From contig NZ_RCBY01000068.1 of assembly GCF_003838195.1 (NCBI RefSeq), positions 1 to 33,667 on the forward strand: a stretch of 33,667 bases of DNA. The letters are read 5' to 3'. Below, in pieces: positions 1 to 8,500 of this stretch. Origin of the DNA: Okeania hirsuta. GTDB taxonomy: Bacteria; Cyanobacteriota; Cyanobacteriia; Cyanobacteriales; Microcoleaceae. The notes below the pieces were generated by a model. The model worked only from the letters and a program-made list of their open reading frames with translations. It searched no databases and was not told the origin of the DNA. How positions within the stretch are numbered: the stretch's first letter is position 1; each line of letters begins with the position of its first letter. A program made the position numbers and the translations under genes.

Positions 1-674
1 TCCAACGTTGTAGTTTTGGAGCTATTTTTTCTATTGTACAATAGTTTTGAGATTTCTGAGGCACCCACAAAAGCGATCGCCGAGAGTGCCACTGAATTGA
101 AGCACTGAGGATAACTTCTGGCTTTTACCTGACTCTAGCAATAGAATAGATAACAGGACTTACGCAAATTCTTAGACAATACGCTATCTGTAGGGGGGCG
201 AATGCCATTCGCCCCTACTAGATACGGCGCTTGGTGCGTAAGTCCTGGATAAATTCAAAAAACTCCAACGTTATAGTTTTGGAGCTATTTTTTCTATTGT
301 ACAATAGTTTTGAGATTTCTGAGGCACCCACAAAAGCGATCGCCGAGAGTGCCACTCAATTGAAACACTGAGGATAATTTCTGGCTTTTACCTGACTCTG
401 GCAATAGAATAGCTCAATTAAAAAAAACTCCAACGTTGTAGTTTTGGAGCTATTTTTTCTATTGTACAATAGTTTTGAGATTTCTGAGGCACCCACAAAA
501 GCGATCGCCGAGAGTGCCACTCAATTGAAACACTGAGGATAATTTCTGGCTTTTACCTGACTCTGGCAATAGAATAGCTCAATTAAAAAAAACTCCAACG
601 TTGTAGTTTTGGAGCTATTTTTTCTATTGTACAATAGTTTTGAGATTTTTGAGCCACCCACAAAAGCGATCGCC
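1..674. repeat. 165-bp tandem repeat array, four copies
   Basis: Unit starts (ctccaacg) fall at about 1 (first base cut off by the window edge), 263, 428 and 593, so the period is 165 bp once the 94-bp insertion in copy 1 is removed. The last copy is truncated near 674. Each unit carries a short stem (ctccaa/ttggag), the perfect palindrome ctattgtacaatag, a HIP1 octamer gcgatcgc and, in copies 2 and 3, the small palindrome gagtgccactc. Copies 2 and 3 are nearly identical, which implies recent amplification. The array sits at the 3' side of the minus-strand nuclease gene. No ORF is supported in it; whether it is transcribed cannot be told. Confidence 0.93.
154..247. mobile_element. 94-bp MITE inside the tandem array
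   Basis: Perfect 13-bp terminal inverted repeats (caggacttacgca / tgcgtaagtcctg) enclose an internal near-palindrome built on gggcgaatg/cattcgcccc. It is flanked by the 5-bp direct repeat gataa (149-153 and 248-252). Removing element plus one gataa restores a repeat unit like its neighbours, so the site before insertion can be read directly. It encodes nothing and must be moved by a transposase elsewhere. Confidence 0.88.
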
Positions 675-712
675 TCAGTATTTCAATAATTTGAATATTT
701 TGTCAAAATTAA

Positions 713-1519
713 TTATTGTGCAAATAAATTATTAGCTTGTTCTTGAACTTTATCTTCAAACTCAGGTTGAGTAATGACACCATTTTTCAAGTCTTCAAAA
801 AGAGTTGATAAAATCTGGTCTTGCTCCTGTAATTTGAGTTTAAATGTAGCATCAAAATCAGCTTCAGTAATTGTACCTTCTTTCAAGTCTTGACTCATAT
901 CTCTCAGAAAAGACCTTTGTTTTTTCTTCAGGGAACGAAACACCCAAGGTGGAATAAATTCTGATTGAGATTCTTGCCATATTCCACGTTGATTTATCTG
1001 AGCATCCGCTTCTGCTAATAACAACATTATTGCAGTGTCTCTTGGACATTCGCTAATATAATCATAATAAATTCGACTCAAGCCTTCCTGGACTAAAATG
1101 TATTGTACAAAAGTACCATCTAATAAATAAACTTCACCAAAACAACGTGGCGATCGCCCTGGTCGTTTTTCTTCTCCAGTAACTTTAACTTTGACTTTAT
1201 TACCACTTTTTTCAACTAATTCTTGGAGTCGCTCTTTGCCTTTTTCTCCCCATTCAAATTGACTACGATATATTTGATTTTCATTTTTACGATTCATTTT
1301 TTCCACCTGTGAATCTCCCCATCCTTTAGAAGTTTCTGGAGTATCAATATAAACGAAACGTACAGTCATTTCCTGGTTATCTTCATCAGAAATAACATCA
1401 AAAGTATCGGCATCTGATACTTTTTTGACAGTGTAAGTTTTTAGGGTCTCAAAATATGATGGAGTAGGTAGTTTAACTTGACCCAGACGAGTTAAGATAT
1501 TGTTGATTATTTCTTTCAT
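713..1519 (-). CDS. Staphylococcal-nuclease-like protein with SHOCT-like C-terminal repeats
   Basis: A 268-residue protein with a thermonuclease (SNase) fold, predicted to hydrolyse DNA or RNA phosphodiesters with Ca2+. The core shows the calcium-site segment DADTFDV near residue 38 and VRFVYIDTPET near residue 55, which holds the Arg, Asp, Thr and Glu of the active site; RPGRSPRCFGEV further on probably supplies the second arginine. The last 65 residues hold two copies of a short helical motif (LKEGTITEADF and LKNGVITQPEF) resembling SHOCT domains, often oligomerising or regulatory. The extended frame starts with TTG; the adjacent ATG at 1519 is chosen. No signal peptide is evident, so a cytoplasmic role is likely. 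It neighbours the 165-bp array downstream and an IS605 element upstream and is probably transcribed alone. Confidence 0.85.
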   Translation of the reverse strand: MKEIINNILTRLGQVKLPTPSYFETLKTYTVKKVSDADTFDVISDEDNQEMTVRFVYIDTPETSKGWGDSQVEKMNRKNENQIYRSQFEWGEKGKERLQELVEKSGNKVKVKVTGEEKRPGRSPRCFGEVYLLDGTFVQYILVQEGLSRIYYDYISECPRDTAIMLLLAEADAQINQRGIWQESQSEFIPPWVFRSLKKKQRSFLRDMSQDLKEGTITEADFDATFKLKLQEQDQILSTLFEDLKNGVITQPEFEDKVQEQANNLFAQ

Positions 1520-1590
1520 CAATAATTAAAAATTGCTAGCTGTCTACTAATAATACTAGAAAAAATAGAGAAGTTATGTAAGTGAAGTCT

Positions 1591-1621
1591 CTCCCGTTAA
1601 ATCTCGCGATTATAACGGGAG
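1591..1621. repeat. IS605 right-end hairpin
   Basis: Stem ctcccgtta/taacgggag with the inner pairing aatc/gatt. On the minus strand it lies about 60 bp past the tnpB stop. In known systems the tnpB 3' end and the right end are transcribed as the guide (omega/reRNA), so this stretch is the likely scaffold and the sequence just beyond it the guide. Confidence 0.8.
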
Positions 1622-1682
1622 CTTCTAAAACAAAGATAATTGAACCCAAGTTTCAAAAGTTTCTTGCTTTGCTGGCGCAACG

Positions 1683-2906
1683 CTACGCGAACATAGGCTG
1701 ACCAACGTCTAAGCCTCCACAAGCAGACAAGATGATACCCACCTCGTTTAATGCTCTATTTAATATGTTAACTGCTGCATTCTCATCTCTATCTAAAACT
1801 GTTTTACATTTAGGACAAGAATGAGTTCTAACTGACAAAGTTTTAGGTACTTTATGACCACAATTTGAACAATTTTGTGATGTATTATGAGGAGTGACTT
1901 TGACTACATGAACACCGCGTTTGACCGCCACTGCATTCAATTTTTCAATGAAAGCACCCCAGGCTACATCATAGATTGATTTTGATAATTTGCTATTTCT
2001 GGCTAAACCTTTAATGTTAAGGTTTTCAACTGCAATTAAATCATACTCTTTAACTAATTTATGGGCAGTTTTGTAATGAAATTCTTCTCTTTGTCTAGCA
2101 ATATGTTGATGTAATTTAGCTATTCTATTTTGAGCCTTTTTCCAGTTATTAGAACCAATTTCTTTTCTAGCTGCTTTACTTTGTTTTCTAGCTAAATTAG
2201 ATTGAGATTTTCTATAAAAATTAGGAACAGAAACAGTGTCTCCAGTATTGGTCGTCAGAAACTCTTTGAGGCCGACATCAATACCCACAGCAGTTTTTAT
2301 ATTCTCTGTAGGAATTAGATTAGGAACTGACTTATCTTCCAAGCTAAAACTGACATAATAGCCATCAGCTTTTTTGGTTATAGTTGCAGTTTTGATCGTA
2401 AACCCATCTGGAATATGTCTATGAACTATTACTGGAATAGCACCAAACCTGCTAATAATAATTTGCTTGCCATCAAATTTAACTGCTGCTTTAGGATGAT
2501 TAACTCTACTAAAACAAAATGACCTTAATTTGCCAGACTTCTTGAATCTTGGTCTACCAAATCTCTTGCCTGTTTGATCTGGAACTAACCAACGTTTCCA
2601 GGCTTTATCCAACCTTTGTAAGTTAATTTGTTGAACTTCAGAATAGATGTCTTTGTATTCTGGAAAGAGAATTTTTGTTTGTTTAAGTGCTGATTGTTGA
2701 AAATAATAATCAGGCTTGCCAGGAATCTCGCCGATAGGACATGATACTATTGAGCATCGGTCTAATTGACACCTAGTTCTATTTAACCAGTCTAGTCTTT
2801 GACCATTAGCGTAATTCCAATGCCTCCTGAGCAACTCTAGCCAATAGTCAATTTTTGCTGACTGTTCAGAAGTGGGCTTGATTTTATAGCAATAAGTAAT
2901 TATCAT
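1683..2906 (-). CDS. tnpB: TnpB RNA-guided endonuclease (IS605 OrfB)
   Basis: A 407-residue TnpB, the usual full length. The split RuvC nuclease is complete: VGIDVGLK with Asp210, AVENLNI with Glu294, and LDRDENAA with Asp374. Between the last two lies the zinc ribbon CSNCG...CPKC (Cys346, 349, 364, 367). Known TnpBs use a transposon-encoded RNA to cut DNA matching the target next to a short TAM, which helps retain the element. The ATG at 2906 gives the typical MIITYCYKIKPT beginning. It diverges from tnpA, with 28 bp between the starts holding both promoters. The stop codon lies about 60 bp inside the right-end hairpin. It looks intact and potentially active. Confidence 0.95.
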   Translation of the reverse strand: MIITYCYKIKPTSEQSAKIDYWLELLRRHWNYANGQRLDWLNRTRCQLDRCSIVSCPIGEIPGKPDYYFQQSALKQTKILFPEYKDIYSEVQQINLQRLDKAWKRWLVPDQTGKRFGRPRFKKSGKLRSFCFSRVNHPKAAVKFDGKQIIISRFGAIPVIVHRHIPDGFTIKTATITKKADGYYVSFSLEDKSVPNLIPTENIKTAVGIDVGLKEFLTTNTGDTVSVPNFYRKSQSNLARKQSKAARKEIGSNNWKKAQNRIAKLHQHIARQREEFHYKTAHKLVKEYDLIAVENLNIKGLARNSKLSKSIYDVAWGAFIEKLNAVAVKRGVHVVKVTPHNTSQNCSNCGHKVPKTLSVRTHSCPKCKTVLDRDENAAVNILNRALNEVGIILSACGGLDVGQPMFA

Positions 2907-2934
2907 ATTTTGATTTTACATTTACTGCTATGTT

Positions 2935-3345
2935 ATGTCAAGCAACTATAATAAAGGTTTTAGGTCTGTTTATTCTCTTACTGTTCATATCGTATTTGTC
3001 ACCAAGTACCGAAGAAAAGTAATTACCTCTGAAATGCTGCAGCAGTTAAATAAAATATTTGATCAAACCTGTCAAAAGTGGGAGTGTGAATTAGTAGAGT
3101 TTAATGGTGAAGTTGACCATGTACATTTGTTAATCACATTTAACCCAAAAGTTCAACTGAGCAAATTTATAGCCAATCTCAAGACTGTTTCGAGTAGGTT
3201 GATCCGGAGAGACTTTGCTGATTACCTAGCTAGGTTTTACAGGAAACCTGTACTGTGGACGGGTTCTTATTTTGTTGCTAGCTGCGGAGGTGTAACTATT
3301 GAGCAATTAAAGCAATATGTTGAACATCAATCGACACCTACATAA
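2935..3345 (+). CDS. tnpA: IS200-like Y1 transposase TnpA
   Basis: A 136-residue Y1 HUH transposase that cuts and joins single-stranded transposon ends during excision and insertion. The metal-binding HUH motif is DHVHLLITF (His62, His64) and the catalytic tyrosine is probably Tyr128 in QLKQYVEHQ. The opening pattern (VYSLTVHIVFVTKYRRKV) and the length are those of a complete member. The ATG at 2935 is used; an ATG five bases upstream is in another frame. It is divergent from tnpB and followed by the left-end hairpin. Confidence 0.95.
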   Translation: MSSNYNKGFRSVYSLTVHIVFVTKYRRKVITSEMLQQLNKIFDQTCQKWECELVEFNGEVDHVHLLITFNPKVQLSKFIANLKTVSSRLIRRDFADYLARFYRKPVLWTGSYFVASCGGVTIEQLKQYVEHQSTPT

Positions 3346-3365
3346 CCTTGTTGTCGGCAATTCCC

Positions 3366-3396
3366 CTCCCGTTAAATCTCGCAATTATAACGGGAG
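3366..3396. repeat. IS605 left-end hairpin
   Basis: Thirty of 31 bases match the hairpin at 1591-1621, in the same orientation. It lies about 20 bp past the tnpA stop codon. Confidence 0.8.
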
Positions 3397-3504
3397 ACCC
3401 CGAGACCGTATCAAGTTGGTATTGAATCGATATTTCGGATATAGAAATGTATGGCAAACAAGGGCCTAAATAATTAATAATTAATAATTAATTGTTGAAG
3501 AGTC

Positions 3505-4881
3505 CTAATACAATTTGACCACAGGTAAACCTGTTTTGGGAATACTGGTCAGAAAACCTTGTCTTATGGAGTCTAATTTATAAGAGCAAATTAAACTCAA
3601 TATACTCAGTAAGACTGGTAGCAAAATAATTTTTACTGACAGATTAATTGCGATTAAAAATAAAGCTAAAATTGCTAAAACTGCTGTAAAATTTTGACAA
3701 AAATCTTTGATTTTGTCTATCAAAATTAGAGATTGCCGACAACTAGGGCAATGCTTTGTATGTCTGTGCCAGCGGTCGTATAATTGTTCATCATTTAATT
3801 CTAGAAAAGGTGTTTCTTTTATTCCTTGCCATTCAGGTTTCCCCCCCGCAAATTCATCTAACCATTTGCGAAAAGTAACTATACCAACATCAGCTAATGA
3901 AGGCATGAAATAGGATTTTTGCCAAGTTTTATTATCTGTTAATTCGCTGATAGGCCGAAAGTCTAACATTGATATATCTTGGTCACTTAACTTATAGCTA
4001 GATAAGTGTTTTAATCCTGTTTGTAAATACTTTGGTAGGAGTTCAAACCACAAGTTACGTTTTTGGGGAGCAGCATCAAAAATAAACCTACCAATATGTT
4101 TACAATAACCTGGTTTTGTTGGTACAAAATACAATAAAAACAAAGCAGATTTACCATTATAAAATTCATATATTGTTGTATTAGAACATGGAGGGCTGAA
4201 TTTTCGCGTAGCATCCATATCTTTGTTAAAAACATTATAACCAGAATTTTTTAAGGTAAAACCATCTTCAGCAGAAATTTCTCCGAATACTTTAAAACAT
4301 TGGATAGGAATAGCTCTTTCTGGAGAAAAACCAGAAATTCCTTCATGCAAAAACTGGGCGTGAGAAGGGTCAAAACTACTTTCAATAGAGACAGTATAGC
4401 TATAGGGAACTTCTGACATAAACCAATCTATTGAAGAGCTATCAACTTTATCTTCTGGCATCACAGCAGGCTGTTTTAAAATAGAATCTTCAACAGCAGT
4501 AGAACTATTATCTGGCCATACCCAAAGTAATCCCTGTAACACTTGAGTAGGATATGTTTGTACTTGCGATCGCTTACTATTACAAGCTGTTTCTAGAGCT
4601 TTTTCTTCACTCAACATTGGAATATTTGTACATTTACCTGTTCCATCAAAACACCAACCATGATGCCGACACATTAGGTCTCCATTCTTATCAATACTTC
4701 CTAAAGATAACTGTGCTAATTTATGGGGGCAAGTATCATCCATTGCTATCCATTTTTCCTGTTTATCCTGCCAAATTACTAACCTTTTACCAAGTAAAGT
4801 TATTGGAGTTGGATGAGAGGAGTCTAGATAATCTATGGGAGTTACTGGATACCATTGTTTAGTCCAAGAAAATTTAGTCAT
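3505..4881 (-). CDS. PaO-family Rieske non-haem iron oxygenase, membrane-bound
   Basis: About 458 residues of the pheophorbide a oxygenase / Lls1 / Tic55 family. The Rieske 2Fe-2S site is C51-x-H53 then C71-R-H-H74, spaced by 17 residues. The mononuclear iron site is DPSHAQFLHE (Asp171, His174, His179). Near residue 380 is HCPSC, the C-terminal CxxC typical of this family and a proposed redox switch. Two hydrophobic helices follow (from FTAVLAILALFLIA), anchoring it probably in the thylakoid or plasma membrane. The open frame begins at a TTG (4908), but the ATG at 4881 (MTKFSWTKQWYPV) matches family starts better. The substrate is unknown; chlorophyll-derived compounds are one option. It stands alone between an IS element and a repeat-rich spacer. 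Confidence 0.88.
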   Translation of the reverse strand: MTKFSWTKQWYPVTPIDYLDSSHPTPITLLGKRLVIWQDKQEKWIAMDDTCPHKLAQLSLGSIDKNGDLMCRHHGWCFDGTGKCTNIPMLSEEKALETACNSKRSQVQTYPTQVLQGLLWVWPDNSSTAVEDSILKQPAVMPEDKVDSSSIDWFMSEVPYSYTVSIESSFDPSHAQFLHEGISGFSPERAIPIQCFKVFGEISAEDGFTLKNSGYNVFNKDMDATRKFSPPCSNTTIYEFYNGKSALFLLYFVPTKPGYCKHIGRFIFDAAPQKRNLWFELLPKYLQTGLKHLSSYKLSDQDISMLDFRPISELTDNKTWQKSYFMPSLADVGIVTFRKWLDEFAGGKPEWQGIKETPFLELNDEQLYDRWHRHTKHCPSCRQSLILIDKIKDFCQNFTAVLAILALFLIAINLSVKIILLPVLLSILSLICSYKLDSIRQGFLTSIPKTGLPVVKLY

Positions 4882-5127
4882 AATGAAATTAATTAATGTA
4901 TTATACAAGGCGTGATAAATCTTTGCTACAAATATTTAGGTTACTGCTTAGTAGTCAGGAGACAGGAGTCAGGAGTCAGAATGAATAGGGTACCATTTCT
5001 TATGTAGTAATTTATCTTTTTCGTCCAATAGATATTTCCTACAAATTATTTTAATACTGCTTATTATTTGTAACATTCTTTTTTCACGCTTGGTATTAAC
5101 TAGCTATTAGCTTTTGGATAATTGATA

Positions 5128-5292
5128 ATATCAAATCCGGTTAAACAGCCATAGAATGGTTAAGTCTTTAGAATTCAGAATTTCCTACGGAATGCTCCGC
5201 AAACAGAATTCAGGAGAAGAAAAAATTAGAAAGATGAGCGTAGTTATGACAATTGGATATTTTTTTTATGTCCAATTAAGCGGATTTGATAT
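5128..5292. mobile_element. 165-bp MITE with 17-bp inverted repeats and 8-bp target duplication
   Basis: Left end atatcaaatccggttaa and the reverse complement of the right end match at 16 of 17 bases. Perfect 8-bp direct repeats aattgata flank it (5120-5127 and 5293-5300). It encodes nothing. Inside, at 5181-5206, is a copy of the REP-like core tttcctacggaatgct. Caution: the flanks are AT-rich and the repeat word is common here. Confidence 0.75.
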
Positions 5293-5394
5293 AATTGATA
5301 ATTAATCCATTTTCAAATAATTATCCATTGTTCATTATCCATTATCAATATAATGATGTAATCATATTTTACCACTTAATGACAGTTAAAATAT

Positions 5395-5548
5395 TACTTT
5401 TGACTTTTGACTTTTGAATTTTAACTTGAAAATTTGACTTTTGACTTTTGAATTTTAACTTGAAAATCACAGTAAATTTCTTACTTTTGACTTTTGAATT
5501 TTGAATTTTGACTTGAAAATTTGACTTTTGACCTTTGACTTGAAAATT
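5395..5548. repeat. Low-complexity tract before the RND gene
   Basis: Imperfect tandem array of short blocks (gacttttgaattttaact, tgaaaattt) over roughly 150 bp, ending at the start codon. It probably contains the promoter or 5' leader by position only. A 67-residue minus-strand frame here is an artefact of the repeat. Confidence 0.7.
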
Positions 5549-5549
5549 A

Positions 5550-8500
5550 ATGTTTACCAATTTTTTCATCAAAAAACCAGTATTTGCCTCGGTGTGTTCC
5601 CTACTAATTATCCTAATCGGATTAGTAGGTTACACCCGTCTACCAGTGCAAGAATTTCCGACTATTGAACCTCCAGTAGTTAGCGTGCAAACTAGCTACC
5701 CAGGAGCTAACCCAGAAGTAGTAGAAACAGAAGTAACAGAAATTCTCGAAGCAGAAATTAACGGTGTTGAAGGTGTCAAAACCCTAACCTCCAGCACCAG
5801 GGAAGGTTCAAGTTCCATAAATGTTGAATTTGAACTAGACCGTGACCTAGAAGCAGCAGCTCAAGATGTTCGTAGTCGAGTTTCCCGTGCTATGAGAAGA
5901 CTTCCCGATGAAGTTGATGCGCCAGTAGTTTCTAAACGCAGTAGCGATGATGAACGGATTATTTGGCTTGCTTTAACTGGGGAAAAATACTCGTCCTTAG
6001 AGTTAAGCAACTATGCTGATAAATTCATCAAAAATGTCTTAGAAACTGTTAACGGAGTGGGCAGTATTTTGATCGGTGGCGAACGTCGCTACGCTATGCG
6101 ACTATGGTTAGACCCCAAAAAAATGGCTGCCCGAAATATTACAGCATTAGATGTAGAAGAAGCACTCAGAGAAGAAAACGTAGAAATTCCCAGTGGGAGA
6201 ATAGAAGGGAAATCGACCGAGTATCCGATTCGGACTTTTGGTCGTCTGCAAACTACCGAAGAATATGAAAGCTTAATCATTAGACGAAATGATGATAATT
6301 CTCTCACCAGACTCAGGGACATTGGTAGAGCAGAAATTGGAGCAGAGAGCGATCGCACCCTTGCTCGTTATAATGGTAAACCAGCAGTAGGTCTTGGTAT
6401 CAGTAAATTATCCGGGGCAAATATCATAGAAGTTGCCAACGGAGTTAAAACTAGGATGGAAGAATTATCCAAAGATTTCCCGGAAGGAATGGAATATTAC
6501 ATCAGTGTTGACTACTCAACATTTGTAGAAGTAGCTATCAAAGAAGTTTGGAAAAGCTTATTTTTAGCAATTTGTTTAGTTGTCTTAGTTATCTATGCGT
6601 TTCTGAGAGACTGGAGAGCAACCCTCATACCCACCATCACCATTCCCGTTTCTCTCATTGGTGCTTTTGGGGTAATGTATTTCATGGGATTTTCCATCAA
6701 CACCCTCACCCTATTTGCCCTCACACTATCAACAGGTTTAGTGGTAGATGACACCATTGTTGTCTTAGAAAATATAGTTCGATATATTCAAGAAGAAGGC
6801 AAAACTCCCATGCAAGCAGCCATATTAGGAGTAGGAGAAGTAGTATTTGCCGTCATTGCCACCACAGTTGTATTAATTGCCGTATTCTTACCAGTCGCAT
6901 TTTCTGGAGGTTCTTCAGGGCAAGTATTTAATGAATTTGCTCTAACTATTGCAGTCTCAGTCGTATTATCCACCTTCGTTGCTTTGACTTTAGCACCAAC
7001 CTTATCAGGGCGAATCTTAAAAAGACATCAACCAAAAGAACATCAAAACTTCCTTTCCCGCGTAGTTGCTACTCCCCTAGATTTATTTGATTATGCTCTA
7101 AGTCGCATCTCAGCCATGTATGATTGGTCATTGCGTCTGTTGATGAGAATGAAACCATTAGTAATTTTAGGATTTGTCCTATCTTTCTGGTTAATCTTTT
7201 GGTTATATCAACAACTCCCCCAAGGATTTTTACCCACAGAAGACCGGGGGCGAGTATTTGTATCCGTGTCTGCACCAGAAGGTGTAAGTGTTCAATATAC
7301 TGATAACGTCATGCGTCAAGTAGAAGATAAACTCTCTCAAATACCTGAAATGAGAGGTTATTTCAGTATTGTTGGATTTGGTCGTTCTGCCCAAGCAAAC
7401 CGAGCTTTTGCTTTCACCAACCTCAAACCATGGTCGGAACGCAAGAAACCAGAGGAAGCACAACAAGAAATTGTTAAACGGTTGTTTGGAGCATTTGCTC
7501 CCATTACTGATGGACGAGTCTTTCCCATTAACCCCGGTTCATTGCCTGGAACTGGTCGCACTCAACCAGTACAGTTTGTGTTGCAGGGAAATGATTTAGA
7601 AGAACTAGCGCGAGTCTCTGAAGAATTTACTAATGAAGCGCAACAGTTACCCCAGTTGAATAATATTGATACAGATTTGAAGATTAATAAACCGGAGATC
7701 TCCGTAGAAATTGACCGCGCTCAGGCATCTAATTTAGGTGTATCGGTGGAGGATATTGCGCGAACATTGCAAATAATGATGGGAGGGGAAGATATTACTA
7801 ACTTTACCCAAGGAAATCAACGTTATGATGTAATTGTGCGAGCTGAGGAACAGTTTCGTAATAGTTTACAAAATATTGATGATTTGTATGTACGGACTGA
7901 GTCAGGAGTAATGATACCTTTGAGTAATGTGGTGAAGGTAAGTACGACAACCACTCCTCCTCAGATTAATCACTTTAATCGATTTCGTTCGGCAACTATT
8001 CAAGGAAGTCCTGCTCCAGGAGTAAGTCTGGGTGAGGCGTTACAAGCGTTGGACGATTTGGCAGACCGGATTTTACCTGCTGATATGCGAACCGACCTCC
8101 AGGGTGAGTCGTCACAGTTTCGAGATGCGGGTCAAGCGACGATGCTTCTTTTTGCCTTGGCAATGATCTTTATTTTCTTGACATTGGCAGCTCAGTTTGA
8201 GAGTTATATTGACCCGGTGGTGATTTTGTTGGCAGTACCGTTATCTTTGTTGGGTGCTTTTGGAGCGTTGTGGTTGGCGCAGTTGGAAGTGAATGTTTAT
8301 AGTCGAATTGGGTTGATTATGTTGATTGGTTTGGCAACGAAAAACTCGATTTTGATTGTGGAATTTGCTAATCAATTGTTGGCAGATGGTATGTCTATTA
8401 CTAAAGCTGCGGTTGAAGCATCCCGTTTGCGGTTTCGTCCAATTTTAATGACGGCGTTTTCTACCATTTTCGGGGTAATGCCATTAGCTTTTGCTTCTGG

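Larger units (their letters stand above)
1591..3396. mobile_element. IS200/IS605-family transposon with divergent tnpA and tnpB
   Basis: Two 31-bp imperfect hairpins in the same orientation bound the element (1591-1621 and 3366-3396). They differ at one base, have a 9-bp outer stem ctcccgtta/taacgggag, and an inner stem with an unpaired base, as in the structured ends recognised by Y1 transposases. Between them lie divergent tnpB (minus) and tnpA (plus) with a 28-bp gap. By the usual IS605 layout, LE is at the tnpA side (3396) and RE at the tnpB side (1591). The exact cleavage sites lie a few bases outside the hairpins and were not fixed. Both ORFs keep their catalytic residues, so the copy may be active. 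Confidence 0.88.
4882..5549. other. Intergenic region with repeats and a MITE, no gene
   Basis: No supported gene. It holds a heptamer-type tract of ggagtca/ggagaca units at about 4954-4980, an 8-bp-TSD MITE at 5128-5292, and a low-complexity tract at about 5395-5548 made of alternating ttttgactttt, gaattttaac and ttgaaaat blocks. The last block runs right up to the start codon of the RND gene. Confidence 0.75.
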
